Source of the DNA: Amaranthus tricolor
Taxonomy: Eukaryota; Streptophyta; Magnoliopsida; Caryophyllales; Amaranthaceae
Assembly (NCBI RefSeq): GCF_026212465.1
Contig: NC_080059.1
Coordinates: 24,567,292 to 24,631,291 of the forward strand
Length of the DNA: 64,000 bases
Direction of reading: 5' to 3'
Each line of letters starts with the position of its first letter. Position 1 is the first letter of the stretch. The position numbers were made by a program, and so were the translations under genes. The notes below the pieces were generated by a model. It did no database searches, was not told the origin of the DNA, and was given only the letters and a program-made list of their open reading frames with translations. Of this stretch, positions 42,120 through 56,700 are shown piece by piece.

Positions 42120-42521
42120 TCCTTGTTCATTCTTCATCGTTCATTCGTCATTGATCATTGATCCTTGTTCATTCTTCATCCTTCATTCGTCATTGATCAT
42201 TGATCCTTGTTCATTCTTCATCGTTCATTCGTCATTGACCATTAATCCTTGATCATTCTTCATCGTTCATTATTCATTGATCATTGATCCTTGTTCATTC
42301 TTCATCGTTCATTCTTCTTTGATCATTGATCCTTGTTCATTCTTCATTGATCATTGATCCTTGTTCATTCTTCATCGTTCATTTGTCATTGATCATTGAT
42401 CCTTGTTCATTCTTCATCGTTCATTCGTCATTGACCATTACTCCTTGTTCATTCTTCATCGTTCATTCTTCATTGATCATTGATCCTTGTTCATTCTTCA
42501 TCGTTCATTCTTCTTTGATCA

Positions 42522-45500
42522 TTGATCCTTGTTCATTCTTCATTAATCATTGATCCTTGTTCATTCTTCATCGTTCATTCGTCATTGATCATTGATCCTT
42601 GTTCATTCTTCATCGTTCATTCGTCATTGACCATTACTCCTTGTTCATTCTTCATCGTTCATTCTTCATTGATCATTGATCCTTGTTCATTCTTCTTCGT
42701 TCATTCGTCATTGATCATTCATCCTTGTTCATTCTTCATCGTTCATTCGTCATTGATCATTGATCCTTGTTCATTCTTCATCATTCATTCGTCATTGACC
42801 ATTAATCCTTGTTCATTCTTCATCGTTCATTCTTCATTGACCATTGATCCTTGTTCATTCTTCATCGTTCATTCGTCATTGACCATTAATCCTTGTTCAT
42901 TCTTCATCGTTCATTCTTCATTGATCATTGATCCTTGTTCATTCTTCATCGTTCATTCTTCTTTGATCATTGATCCTTGTTCATTCTTCATTGATCATTG
43001 ATCCTTGTTCGATCTTCATCGTTCATTCGTCATTGATCATTGATCCTTGTTCATTCTTCATCGTTCATTCGTCATTGACCATTATTCCTTGTTCATTCTT
43101 CATCGTTCATTCTTCATTGATCATTGATCCTTGTTCATTCTTCATCGTTCATTCTTCTTTGATCATTGATCCTTGTTCATTCTTCATTAATCATTGATCC
43201 TTGTTCATTCTTCATCGTTCATTACTCATTGATCAATGATCCTTGTTCATTCTTCATCGTTCATTCGTCATTGACCATTACTCCTTGTTCATTCTTCATC
43301 GTTCATTCTTCATTGATCATTGATCCTTGTTCATTCTTCATCGTTCATTCGTCATTGATCATTGATCCTTGTTCATTCTTCATCGTTCATTCGTCATTGA
43401 CCATTAATCCTTGTTCATTCTTCGTCGTTCATTCTTCATTGATCATTGATCCTTGTTCATTCTTCATCGTTCATTCTTCATTGATCATTGATCCTTGTTC
43501 ATTCTTCATCGTTCATTCGTCATTGACCATTAATCCTTGTTCATTCTTCATCGTTCATTCTTCATTGATCATTGTTCCTTGTTCATTCTTCATCGTTCAT
43601 TCTTCTTTGATCATTGATCCTTGTTCATTCTTCATTGATCATTGATCCTTGTTCATTCTTCATCGTTCATTCGTCATTGATCATTGATCCTTGTTCATTC
43701 TTCATCGTTCATTCGTCATTGACCATTATTCCTTGTTCATTCTTCATCGTTCATTCTTCATTGATCATTGATGCTTGTTCATTCTTCATCGTTCATTCTT
43801 CTTTGATCATTGATCCTTGTTCATTCTTCATTAATCATTGATCCTTGTTCATTCTTCATCGTTCATTACTCATTGATCAATGATCCTTGTTCATTCTTCA
43901 TCGTTCATTCGTCATTGACCATTACTCCTTGTTCATTCTTCATCGTTCATTCTTCATTGATCATTGATCCTTGTTCATTCTTCATCGTTCATTCGTCATT
44001 GATCATTGATCCTTGTTCATTCTTCATCGTTCATTCGTCATTGACCATTAATCCTTGTTCATTCTTCGTCGTTCATTCTTCATTGATCATTGATCCTTGT
44101 TCATTCTTCATCGTTCATTCGTCATTGACCATTAATCCTTGATCATTCTTCATCGTTCATTATTCATTGATCATTGATCCTTGTTCATTCTTCATCGTTC
44201 ATTCTTCTTTGATCATTGATCCTTGTTCATTCTTCATTGATCATTGATCCTTGTTCATTCTTCATCGTTCATTTGTCATTGATCATTGATCCTTGTTCAT
44301 TCTTCATCGTTCATTCGTCATTGACCATTACTCCTTGTTCATTCTTCATCGTTCATTCGTCATTGATCATTGATCCTTGTTCATTCTTCATCGTTCATTC
44401 GTCATTGACCATTACTCCTTGTTCATTCTTCATCGTTCATTCTTCATTGATCATTGATCCATTCGTCATTGACCATTAATCCTTGTTCATTCTTCATCGT
44501 TCATTCTTCATTGATCATTGTTCCTTGTTCATTCTTCATCGTTCATTCTTCTTTGATCATTGATCCTTGTTCATTCTTCATTGATCATTGATCCTTGTTC
44601 ATTCTTCATCGTTCATTCGTCATTGATCATTGATCCTTGTTCATTCTTCATCCTTCATTCGTCATTGATCATTGATCCTTGTTCATTCTTCATCGTTCAT
44701 TCGTCATTGACCATTAATCCTTGATCATTCTTCATCGTTCATTATTCATTGATCATTGATCCTTGTTCATTCTTCATCGTTCATTCTTCTTTGATCATTG
44801 ATCCTTGTTCATTCTTCATTGATCATTGATCCTTGTTCATTCTTCATCGTTCATTTGTCATTGATCATTGATCCTTGTTCATTCTTCATCGTTCATTCGT
44901 CATTGACCATTACTCCTTGTTCATTCTTCATCGTTCATTCTTCATTGATCATTGATCCTTGTTCATTCTTCATCGTTCATTCTTCTTTGATCATTGATCC
45001 TTGTTCATTCTTCATTAATCATTGATCCTTGTTCATTCTTCATCGTTCATTCGTCATTGATCATTGATCCTTGTTCATTCTTCATCGTTCATTCGTCATT
45101 GACCATTACTCCTTGTTCATTCTTCATCGTTCATTCTTCATTGATCATTGATCCTTGTTCATTCTTCTTCGTTCATTCGTCATTGATCATTCATCCTTGT
45201 TCATTCTTCATCGTTCATTCGTCATTGATCATTGATCCTTGTTCATTCTTCATCATTCATTCGTCATTGACCATTAATCCTTGTTCATTCTTCATCGTTC
45301 ATTCTTCATTGACCATTGATCCTTGTTCATTCTTCATCGTTCATTCTTCTTTGATCATTGATCCTTGTTCATTCTTCATCGTTCATTCTTCATTGATCAT
45401 TGATCCTTGTTCATTCTTCTTCGTTCATTCGTCATTGATCATTCATCCTTGTTCATTCTTCATCGTTCATTCGTCATTGATCATTGATCCTTGTTCATTC

Positions 45501-47500
45501 TTCATCATTCATTCGTCATTGACCATTAATCCTTGTTCATTCTTCATCGTTCATTCTTCATTGATCATTGATCCTTGTTCATTCTTCATCGTTCATTCTT
45601 CTTTGATCATTGATCCTTGTTCATTCTTCATTAATCATTGATCCTTGTTCATTCTTCATCGTTCATTCGTCATTGATCATTGATCCTTGTTCATTCTTCA
45701 TCGTTCATTCGTCATTGACCATTAATCCTTGTTCATTCTTCATCGTTCATTCGTCATTGATCATTGATCCTTGTTCATTCTTCATCCTTCATTCGTCATT
45801 GATCATTGATCCTTGTTCATTCTTCATCGTTCATTCGTCATTGACCATTAATCCTTGATCATTCTTCATCGTTCATTATTCATTGATCATTGATCCTTGT
45901 TCATTCTTCATCGTTCATTCTTCTTTGATCATTGATCCTTGTTCATTCTTCATTAATCATTGATCCTTGTTCATTCTTCATCGTTCATTCGTCATTGATC
46001 ATTGATCCTTGTTCATTCTTCATCGTTCATTCGTCATTGACCATTACTCCTTGTTCATTCTTCATCGTTCATTCTTCATTGATCATTGATCCTTGTTCAT
46101 TCTTCTTCGTTCATTCGTCATTGATCATTCATCCTTGTTCATTCTTCATCGTTCATTCGTCATTGATCATTGATCCTTGTTCATTCTTCATCATTCATTC
46201 GTCATTGACCATTAATCCTTGTTCATTCTTCATCGTTCATTCTTCATTGACCATTGATCCTTGTTCATTCTTCATCGTTCATTCGTCATTGACCATTAAT
46301 CCTTGTTCATTCTTCATCGTTCATTCTTCATTGATCATTGATCCTTGTTCATTCTTCATCGTTCATTCTTCTTTGATCATTGATCCTTGTTCATTCTTCA
46401 TTGATTATTGATCCTTGTTCATTCTTCATCGTTCATTCGTCATTGATCATTGATCCTTGTTCATTCTTCATCGTTCATTCGTCATTGACCATTATTCCTT
46501 GTTCATTCTTCATCGTTCATTCTTCATTGATCATTGATCCTTGTTCATTCTTCATCGTTCATTCTTCTTTGATCATTGATCCTTGTTCATTCTTCATTAA
46601 TCATTGATCCTTGTTCATTCTTCATCGTTCATTACTCATTGATCAATGATCCTTGTTCATTCTTCATCGTTCATTCGTCATTGACCATTACTCCTTGTTC
46701 ATTCTTCATCGTTCATTCTTCATTGATCATTGATCCTTGTTCATTCTTCATCGTTCATTCGTCATTGATCATTGATCCTTGTTCATTCTTCATCGTTCAT
46801 TCGTCATTGACCATTAATCCTTGTTCATTCTTCGTCGTTCATTCTTCATTGATCATTGATCCTTGTTCATTCTTCATCGTTCATTCTTCATTGATCATTG
46901 ATCCTTGTTCATTCTTCATCGTTCATTCGTCATTGACCATTAATCCTTGTTCATTCTTCATCGTTCATTCTTCATTGATCATTGTTCCTTGTTCATTCTT
47001 CATCGTTCATTCTTCTTTGATCATTGATCCTTGTTCATTCTTCATTGATCATTGATCCTTGTTCATTCTTCATCGTTCATTCGTCATTGATCATTGATCC
47101 TTGTTCATTCTTCATCGTTCATTCGTCATTGACCATTATTCCTTGTTCATTCTTCATCGTTCATTCTTCATTGATCATTGATCCTTGTTCATTCTTCATC
47201 GTTCATTCTTCTTTGATCATTGATCCTTGTTCATTCTTCATTAATCATTGATCCTTGTTCATTCTTCATCGTTCATTACACATTGATCAATGATCCTTGT
47301 TCATTCTTCATCGTTCATTCGTCATTGACCATTACTCCTTGTTCATTCTTCATCGTTCATTCTTCATTGATCATTGATCCTTGTTCATTCTTCATCGTTC
47401 ATTCGTCATTGATCATTGATCCTTGTTCATTCTTCATCGTTCATTCGTCATTGACCATTAATCCTTGTTCATTCTTCGTCGTTCATTTTTCATTGATCAT
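42522..47500. repeat. About 1.55-kb block repeated at 3,410-bp spacing
   Basis: Landmarks at 42,522, 42,970, 43,166, 43,614 and 43,810 recur at 45,932, 46,380, 46,576, 47,024 and 47,220. The copies thus cover about 42.5-44.09 kb and 45.9-47.5 kb. 3,410 plus the one 20-bp deletion in between equals 245 x 14. The 44.1-45.9 kb stretch between them is itself made of partial copies of the 42.2-42.9 kb block (spacing 2,472). Confidence 0.78.
42970..44140. repeat. 644-bp tandem pair, instance 3
   Basis: Blocks at 42,970 and 43,166 recur at 43,614 and 43,810 (+644). The second copy is cut short near 44.09 kb, where a different block begins. Confidence 0.8.
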
Positions 47501-47600
47501 TGATCCTTGTTCATTCTTCATCGTTCATTTTTCATTGATCATTGATCCTTGTTCATTCTTCATCGTTCATTCGTCATTGACCATTAATCCTTGTTCATTC
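46380..47600. repeat. 644-bp tandem pair, instance 4
   Basis: Blocks at 46,380 and 46,576 recur at 47,024 and 47,220 (+644). The pair lies at +3,410 from instance 3. A private tacacattg near 47,278 replaces tactcattg. Confidence 0.8.
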
Positions 47601-47849
47601 TTCATTGATCATTGATCCTTGTTCATTCTTCATCGTTCATTCGTCATTGATCATTGATCCTTGTTCATTCTTCATCGTTCATTCGTCATTGATCATTGAT
47701 CCTGGTTCATTCTTCATCGTTCATTCGTCATTGACCATTACTCCTTGTTCATTCTTCATCGTTCATTCTTCATTGATCATTGATCCATTCGTCATTGACC
47801 ATTAATCCTTGTTCATTCTTCATCGTTCATTCTTCATTGATCATTGTTC

Positions 47850-50800
47850 CTTGTTCATTCTTCATCGTTCATTCTTCATTGAGAATTGATCCTTGTTCAT
47901 TCTTCATCGTTCATTCTTCATTGATCATTGATCCTTATTCATTCTTCATCGTTCATTCTTCATTGATCATTGATCCTTGTTCATTCTTCATCGTTCATTC
48001 GTCATTGATCATTGATCCTTGTTCATTCTTCATCGTTCATTCGTCATTGACCATTACTCCTTGTTCATTCTTCATCGTTCATTCTTCATTGATCATTGAT
48101 CCTTGTTCATTCTTCATCGTTCATTAGTCATTGATCATTGATCCTTGTTCATTCTTCATCGTTCATTCGTCATTGATCATTGATCCTTGTTCATTCTTTA
48201 TCATTCATTGGTCATTGACCATTAATCCTTGTTCATTCTTCATCGTTCATTCTTCATTGATCATTGATCCTTGTTCATTCTTCATCGTTCATTCGTCATT
48301 GACCATTAATCCTTGTTCATTCTTCATCGTTCATTCTTCATTGATCATTGATCCTTGTTCATTCTTCATCGTTCATTCTTGTTTGATCATTGATCCTTGT
48401 TCATTCTTCATTGATCATTGATCCTTGTTCATTCTTCATCGTTCATTCGTCATTGATCATTGATCCTTGTTCATTCTTCATCGTTCATTCGTCATTGACC
48501 ATTATTCCTTGTTCATCATCGTTCATCCTTCATTGATCATTGATCCTTGTTCATTCTTCATCGTTCATTCTTCTTTGATTATTGATCCTTGTTCATTCTT
48601 CATTAATCATTGATCCTTGTTCATTCTTCATCGTTCATTACTCATTGATCATTGATCCTTGTTCATTCTTCATCGTTCATTCGTCATTGACCATTACTCC
48701 TTGTTCATTCTTCATCGTTCATTCTTCATTGATCATTGATCCTTGTTCATTCTTCATCGTTCATTCGTCATTGATCATTGATCCTTGTTCATTCTTCATC
48801 GTTCATTCGTCATTGACCATTAATCCTTGTTCATTCTTCGTCGTTCATTCTTCATTGATCATTGATCCTTGTTCATTCTTCATCGTTCATTCTTCATTGA
48901 TCATTGATCCTTGTTCATTCTTCATCGTTCATTCGTCATTGACCATTAATCCTTGTTCATTCTTCATCGTTCATTCTTCATTGATCATTGTTCCTTGTTC
49001 ATTCTTCATCGTTCATTCTTCTTTGATCATTGATCCTTGTTCATTCTTTATTGATCATTGATCCTTGTTCATTCTTCATCGTTCATTCGTCATTGATCAT
49101 TGATCCTTGTTCATTCTTCATCGTTCATTCGTCATTGATCATTGATCCTTGTTCATTCTTCATCGTTCATTCGTCATTGACCATTAATCCTTGTTCATTC
49201 TTCATCGTTCATTCTTCATTGATCATTGATCCTTGTTCATTCTTCATCGTTCATTCGTCACTGACCATTAATCCTTGTTCATTCTTCATCGTTCATTCTT
49301 CTTTGATCATTGATCCTTGTTCATTTTTCATCGTTCATTCTTCATTGATCATTGATCCTTGTTCATTCTTCATCGTTCATTCGTCATTGACCATTAATCC
49401 TTGTTCATTCTTCATCGTTCATTCTTCATTGATCATTGTTCCTTGTTCATTCTTCATCGTTCATTCTTCATTGAGAATTGATCCTTGTTCATTCTTCATC
49501 GTTCATTCTTCATTGAGAATTGATCCTTGTTCATTCTTCATCGTTCATTCGTCATTGACCATTACTCCTTGTTCATTCTTCATCGTTCATTCTTCATTGA
49601 TCATTGATCCTTGTTCATTCTTCATCGTTCATTCGTCATTGATCATTGATCCTTGTTCATTCTTCATCGTTCATTCGTCATTGACCATTAATCCTTGTTC
49701 ATTCTTCGTCGTTCATTCTTCATTGATCATTGATCCTTGTTCATTCCTCATCGTTCATTCTTCATTGATCATTGATCCTTGTTCATTCTTCATCGTTCAT
49801 TCGTCATTGACCATTAATCCTTGTTCATTCTTCATCGTTCATTCTTCATTGATCATTGTTCCTTGTTCATTCTTTATCGTTCATTCTTCATTGAGAATTG
49901 ATCCTTGTTCATTCTTCATCGTTCATTCTTCATTGAGAATTGATCCTTGTTCATTCTTCATCGTTCATTCGTCATTGACCATTAATCCTTGCTCATTCTT
50001 CATCGATCATTCTTCATTGATCATTGTTCCTTGTTCATTCTTCATCGTTCATTCTTCATTGATCATTGATCCTTGTTCATTCTTCATCGTTCATTCGTCA
50101 TTGATCATTGATCCTTGTTCATTCTTCATCGTTCATTCGTCATTGACCATTAATCCTTGTTCATTCTTCATCGTTCATTCGTCATTGACCATTGATCCTT
50201 GTTCATTCTTCATTGATCATTGATCCTTGTTCATTCTTCATCGTTCATTCGTCATTGATCATTGATCCTTGTTCATTCTTCATCGTTCATTCTTCTTTGA
50301 TCATTGATCCTTGTTCATTCTTCATTGATCATTGATCCTTGTTCATTCTTCATCGTTCATTTGTCATTGATCATTGATCCTTGTTCATTCTTCATCGTTC
50401 ATTCGTCATTGACCATTACTCCTTGTTCATTCTTCATCGTTCATTCTTCATTGATCATTGAACCTTGTTCATTCTTCATCGTTCATTCTTCTTTGATCAT
50501 TGATCCTTGTTCATTCTTCATTGATCATTGATCCTTGTTCATTCTTCATCGTTCATTCGTCATTGATCATTGATCCTTGTTCATTCTTCATCGTTCATTC
50601 GTCATTGACCATTACTCCTTGTTCATTCTTCATCTTTCATTCTTCATTGATCATTGATCCTTGTTCATTCTTCATCGTTCATTCGTCATTGATCATTGAT
50701 CCTTATTCATTCTTCATCGTTCATTCTTCATTTATCATTGATCCTTGTTCATTCTTCATCGTTCATTCTTCATTGATCATTGATCCTTGTTCATTCTTCA

Positions 50801-53767
50801 TCGTTCATTCGTCATTGACCATTAATCCTTGTTCATTCTTCATCGCTCATTCTTCATTGATCATTGTTCCTTGTTCATTCTTCATCGTTCATTCTTCATT
50901 GAGAATTGATCCTTGTTCATTCTTCATCGTTCATTCTTCATTGAGAATTGATCCTTGTTCATTCTTCATCGTTCATTCGTCATTGACCATTACTCCTTGT
51001 TCATTCTTCATCGTTCATTCTTCATTGATCATTGATCCTTGTTCATTCTTCATCGTTCATTCGTCATTGATCATTGATCCTTGTTCATTCTTCATCGTTC
51101 ATTCGTCATTGACCATTAATCCTTGTTCATTCTTCGTCGTTCATTCTTCATTGATCATTGATCCTTGTTCATTCCTCATCGTTCATTCTTCATTGATCAT
51201 TGATCCTTGTTCATTCTTCATCGTTCATTCGTCATTGACCATTAATCCTTGTTCATTCTTCATCGTTCATTCTTCATTGATCATTGTTCCTTGTTCATTC
51301 TTCATCGTTCATTCTTCATTGAGAATTGATCCTTGTTCATTCTTCATCGTTCATTCTTCATTGAGAATTGATCCTTGTTCATTCTTCATCGTTCATTCGT
51401 CATTGACCATTAATCCTTGCTCATTCTTCATCGATCATTCTTCATTGATCATTGTTCCTTGTTCATTCTTCATCGTTCATTCTTCATTGATCATTGATCC
51501 TTGTTCATTCTTCATCGTTCATTCGTCATTGATCATTGATCCTTGTTCATTCTTCATCGTTCATTCGTCATTGACCATTAATCCTTGTTCATTCTTCATC
51601 GTTCATTCGTCATTGACCATTGATCCTTGTTCATTCTTCATTGATCATTGATCCTTGTTCATTCTTCATCGTTCATTCGTCATTGATCATTGATCCTTGT
51701 TCATTCTTCATCGTTCATTCTTCTTTGATCATTGATCCTTGTTCATTCTTCATTGATCATTGATCCTTGTTCATTCTTCATCGTTCATTTGTCATTGATC
51801 ATTGATCCTTGTTCATTCTTCATCGTTCATTCGTCATTGACCATTACTCCTTGTTCATTCTTCATCGTTCATTCTTCATTGATCATTGAACCTTGTTCAT
51901 TCTTCATCGTTCATTCTTCTTTGATCATTGATCCTTGTTCATTCTTCATTGATCATTGATCCTTGTTCATTCTTCATCGTTCATTCGTCATTGATCATTG
52001 ATCCTTGTTCATTCGTCATCGTTCATTCGTCATTGACCATTACTCCTTGTTCATTCTTCATCTTTCATTCTTCATTGATCATTGATCCTTGTTCATTCTT
52101 CATCGTTCATTCGTCATTGATCATTGATCCTTATTCATTCTTCATCGTTCATTCTTCATTTATCATTGATCCTTGTTCATTCTTCATCGTTCATTCTTCA
52201 TTGATCATTGATCCTTGTTCATTCTTCATCGTTCATTCGTCATTGACCATTAATCCTTGTTCATTCTTCATCGTTCATTCTTCATTGATCATTGTTCCTT
52301 GTTCATTCTTCATCGTTCATTCTTCATTGAGAATTGATCCTTGTTCATTCTTCATCGTTCATTCTTCATTGAGAATTGATCCTTTTTCATTCTTCATCGT
52401 TCATTCGTCATTGACCATTACTCCTTGTTCATTCTTCATCGTTCATTCTTCATTGATCATTGATCCTTGTTCATTCTTCATCGTTCATTCGTCATTGATC
52501 ATTGATCCTTGTTCATTCTTCATCGTTCATTCGTCATTGACCATTAATCCTTGTTCATTCTTCGTCGTTCATTCTTCATTGATCATTGATCCTTGTTCCT
52601 TCCTCATCGTTCATTCTTCATTGATCATTGATCCTTGTTCATTCTTCATCGTTCATTCGTCATTGACCATTAATCCTTGTTCATTCTTCATCGTTCATTC
52701 TTCATTGATCATTGTTCCTTGTTCATTCTTCATCGTTCATTCTTCATTGAGAATTGATCCTTGTTCATTCTTCATCGTTCATTCTTCATTGAGAATTGAT
52801 CCTTGTTCATTCTTCATCGTTCATTCGTCATTGACCATTAATCCTTGCTCATTCTTCATCGATCATTCTTCATTGATCATTGTTCCTTGTTCATTCTTCA
52901 TCGTTCATTCTTCATTGATCATTGATCCTTGTTCATTCTTCATCGTTCATTCGTCATTGATCATTGATCCTTGTTCATTCTTCATCATTCATTCGTCATT
53001 GACCATTAATCCTTGTTCATTCTTCATCGTTCATTCGTCATTGACCATTGATCCTTGTTCATTCTTCATTGATCATTGATCCTTGTTCATTCTTCATCGT
53101 TCATTCGTCATTGATCATTGATCCTTGTTCATTCATCATCGTTCATTCTTCTTTGATCATTGATCCTTGTTCATTTTTCATTGATCATTGATCCTTGTTC
53201 ATTCTTCATCGTTCATTTGTCATTGATCATTGATCCTTGTTCATTCTTCATCGTTCATTCGTCATTGACCATTACTCCTTGTTCATTCTTCATCGTTCAT
53301 TCTTCATTGATCATTGAACCTTGTTCATTCTTCATCGTTCATTCTTCTTTGATCATTGATCCTTGTTCATTCTTCATTGATCATTGATCCTTGTTCATTC
53401 TTCATCGTTCATTCGTCATTGATCATTGATCCTTGTTCATTCTTCATCGTTCATTCGTCATTGACCATTACTCCTTGTTCATTCTTCATCTTTCATTCTT
53501 CATTGATCATTGATCCTTGTTCATTCTTCATCGTTCATTCGTCATTGATCATTGATCCTTATTCATTCTTCATCGTTCATTCTTCATTTATCATTGATCC
53601 TTGTTCATTCTTCATCGTTCATTCTTCATTGATCATTGATCCTTGTTCATTCTTCATCATTCATTCGTCATTGACCATTAATCCTTGTTCATTCTTCATC
53701 GTTCATTCTTCATTGAGAATTGATCCTTGTTCATTCTTCATCGTTCATTCGTCATTGACCATTAATC
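47850..53767. repeat. 5.9-kb duplicate, copy 1
   Basis: Landmarks at 48,131, 48,582, 49,030, 50,304, 50,500, 51,732, 51,928, 53,160 and 53,356 all recur at +5,918. The left edge lies between about 47,850 and 47,880, where the A module changes from gttcc to the copy-2 flank variant taatcc. 5,918 plus the one 4-bp deletion equals 423 x 14. Repeat-encoded peptides of most matching segments are identical, so the two copies are very young or have been homogenised. Confidence 0.9.
49030..53500. repeat. Nested 1,428-bp repeats, first set
   Basis: The landmark ttgctcattc with catcgatcat lies at about 49,989, 51,417 and 52,845, spaced 1,428 bp (34 x 42). Blocks at 50,304, 51,732 and 53,160 show the same spacing, as do 50,500, 51,928 and 53,356. 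The copies differ slightly: cttcatcgctcat near 50,842 in one, and cattcgtcatcg near 52,012 and ttgttccttcctc near 52,593 in another. Confidence 0.88.
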
Positions 53768-56700
53768 CTTGTTCATTCTTCATCGTTCATTCTTCATTGA
53801 GAATTGATCCTTGTTCATTCTTCATCGTTCATTCTTCATTGATCATTGATCCTTATTCATTCTTCATCGTTCATTCTTCATTGATCATTGATCCATGTTC
53901 ATTCTTCATCGTTCATTCGTCATTGATCATTGATCCTTGTTCATTCTTCATCGTTCATTCGTCATTGACCATTACTCCTTGTTCATTCTTCATCGTTCAT
54001 TCTTCATTGATCATTGATCCTTGTTCATTCTTCATCGTTCATTAGTCATTGATCATTGATCCTTGTTCATTCTTCATCGTTCATTCGTCATTGATCATTG
54101 ATCCTTGTTCATTCTTTATCATTCATTGGTCATTGACCATTAATCCTTGTTCATTCTTCATCGTTCATTCTTCATTGATCATTGATCCTTGTTCATTCTT
54201 CATCGTTCATTCGTCATTGACCATTAATCCTTGTTCATTCTTCATCGTTCATTCTTCATTGATCATTGATCCTTGTTCATTCTTCATCGTTCATTCTTGT
54301 TTGATCATTGATCCTTGTTCATTCTTCATTGATCATTGATCCTTGTTCATTCTTCATCGTTCATTCGTCATTGATCATTGATCCTTGTTCATTCTTCATC
54401 GTTCATTCGTCATTGACCATTATTCCTTGTTCATCATCGTTCATCCTTCATTGATCATTGATCCTTGTTCATTCTTCATCGTTCATTCTTCTTTGATTAT
54501 TGATCCTTGTTCATTCTTCATTAATCATTGATCCTTGTTCATTCTTCATCGTTCATTACTCATTGATCATTGATCCTTGTTCATTCTTCATCGTTCATTC
54601 GTCATTGACCATTACTCCTTGTTCATTCTTCATCGTTCATTCTTCATTGATCATTGATCCTTGTTCATTCTTCATCGTTCATTCGTCATTGATCATTGAT
54701 CCTTGTTCATTCTTCATCGTTCATTCGTCATTGACCATTAATCCTTGTTCATTCTTCGTCGTTCATTCTTCATTGATCATTGATCCTTGTTCATTCTTCA
54801 TCGTTCATTCTTCATTGATCATTGATCCTTGTTCATTCTTCATCGTTCATTCGTCATTGACCATTAATCCTTGTTCATTCTTCATCGTTCATTCTTCATT
54901 GATCATTGTTCCTTGTTCATTCTTCATCGTTCATTCTTCTTTGATCATTGATCCTTGTTCATTCTTTATTGATCATTGATCCTTGTTCATTCTTCATCGT
55001 TCATTCGTCATTGATCATTGATCCTTGTTCATTCTTCATCGTTCATTCGTCATTGATCATTGATCCTTGTTCATTCTTCATCGTTCATTCGTCATTGACC
55101 ATTAATCCTTGTTCATTCTTCATCGTTCATTCTTCATTGATCATTGATCCTTGTTCATTCTTCATCGTTCATTCGTCACTGACCATTAATCCTTGTTCAT
55201 TCTTCATCGTTCATTCTTCTTTGATCATTGATCCTTGTTCATTTTTCATCGTTCATTCTTCATTGATCATTGATCCTTGTTCATTCTTCATCGTTCATTC
55301 GTCATTGACCATTAATCCTTGTTCATTCTTCATCGTTCATTCTTCATTGATCATTGTTCCTTGTTCATTCTTCATCGTTCATTCTTCATTGAGAATTGAT
55401 CCTTGTTCATTCTTCATCGTTCATTCTTCATTGAGAATTGATCCTTGTTCATTCTTCATCGTTCATTCGTCATTGACCATTACTCCTTGTTCATTCTTCA
55501 TCGTTCATTCTTCATTGATCATTGATCCTTGTTCATTCTTCATCGTTCATTCGTCATTGATCATTGATCCTTGTTCATTCTTCATCGTTCATTCGTCATT
55601 GACCATTAATCCTTGTTCATTCTTCGTCGTTCATTCTTCATTGATCATTGATCCTTGTTCATTCCTCATCGTTCATTCTTCATTGATCATTGATCCTTGT
55701 TCATTCTTCATCGTTCATTCGTCATTGACCATTAATCCTTGTTCATTCTTCATCGTTCATTCTTCATTGATCATTGTTCCTTGTTCATTCTTTATCGTTC
55801 ATTCTTCATTGAGAATTGATCCTTGTTCATTCTTCATCGTTCATTCTTCATTGAGAATTGATCCTTGTTCATTCTTCATCGTTCATTCGTCATTGACCAT
55901 TAATCCTTGCTCATTCTTCATCGATCATTCTTCATTGATCATTGTTCCTTGTTCATTCTTCATCGTTCATTCTTCATTGATCATTGATCCTTGTTCATTC
56001 TTCATCGTTCATTCGTCATTGATCATTGATCCTTGTTCATTCTTCATCGTTCATTCGTCATTGACCATTAATCCTTGTTCATTCTTCATCGTTCATTCGT
56101 CATTGACCATTGATCCTTGTTCATTCTTCATTGATCATTGATCCTTGTTCATTCTTCATCGTTCATTCGTCATTGATCATTGATCCTTGTTCATTCTTCA
56201 TCGTTCATTCTTCTTTGATCATTGATCCTTGTTCATTCTTCATTGATCATTGATCCTTGTTCATTCTTCATCGTTCATTTGTCATTGATCATTGATCCTT
56301 GTTCATTCTTCATCGTTCATTCGTCATTGACCATTACTCCTTGTTCATTCTTCATCGTTCATTCTTCATTGATCATTGAACCTTGTTCATTCTTCATCGT
56401 TCATTCTTCTTTGATCATTGATCCTTGTTCATTCTTCATTGATCATTGATCCTTGTTCATTCTTCATCGTTCATTCGTCATTGATCATTGATCCTTGTTC
56501 ATTCTTCATCGTTCATTCGTCATTGACCATTACTCCTTGTTCATTCTTCATCTTTCATTCTTCATTGATCATTGATCCTTGTTCATTCTTCATCGTTCAT
56601 TCGTCATTGATCATTGATCCTTATTCATTCTTCATCGTTCATTCTTCATTTATCATTGATCCTTGTTCATTCTTCATCGTTCATTCTTCATTGATCATTG

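Larger units (their letters stand above)
21426..54440. repeat. Recurrent 4-bp deletion units (gttcatcatcgttc)
   Basis: At nine places the usual ttcattcttcatcg is shortened by 4 bp to ttcatcatcg. Positions are near 21,431, 23,961, 24,573, 33,749, 36,981, 37,844, 39,767, 48,514 and 54,432. Each follows the same attattcc variant of the A module, so all copies probably descend from one event. The deletion breaks both the 14-bp phase and the open frame. Confidence 0.92.
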
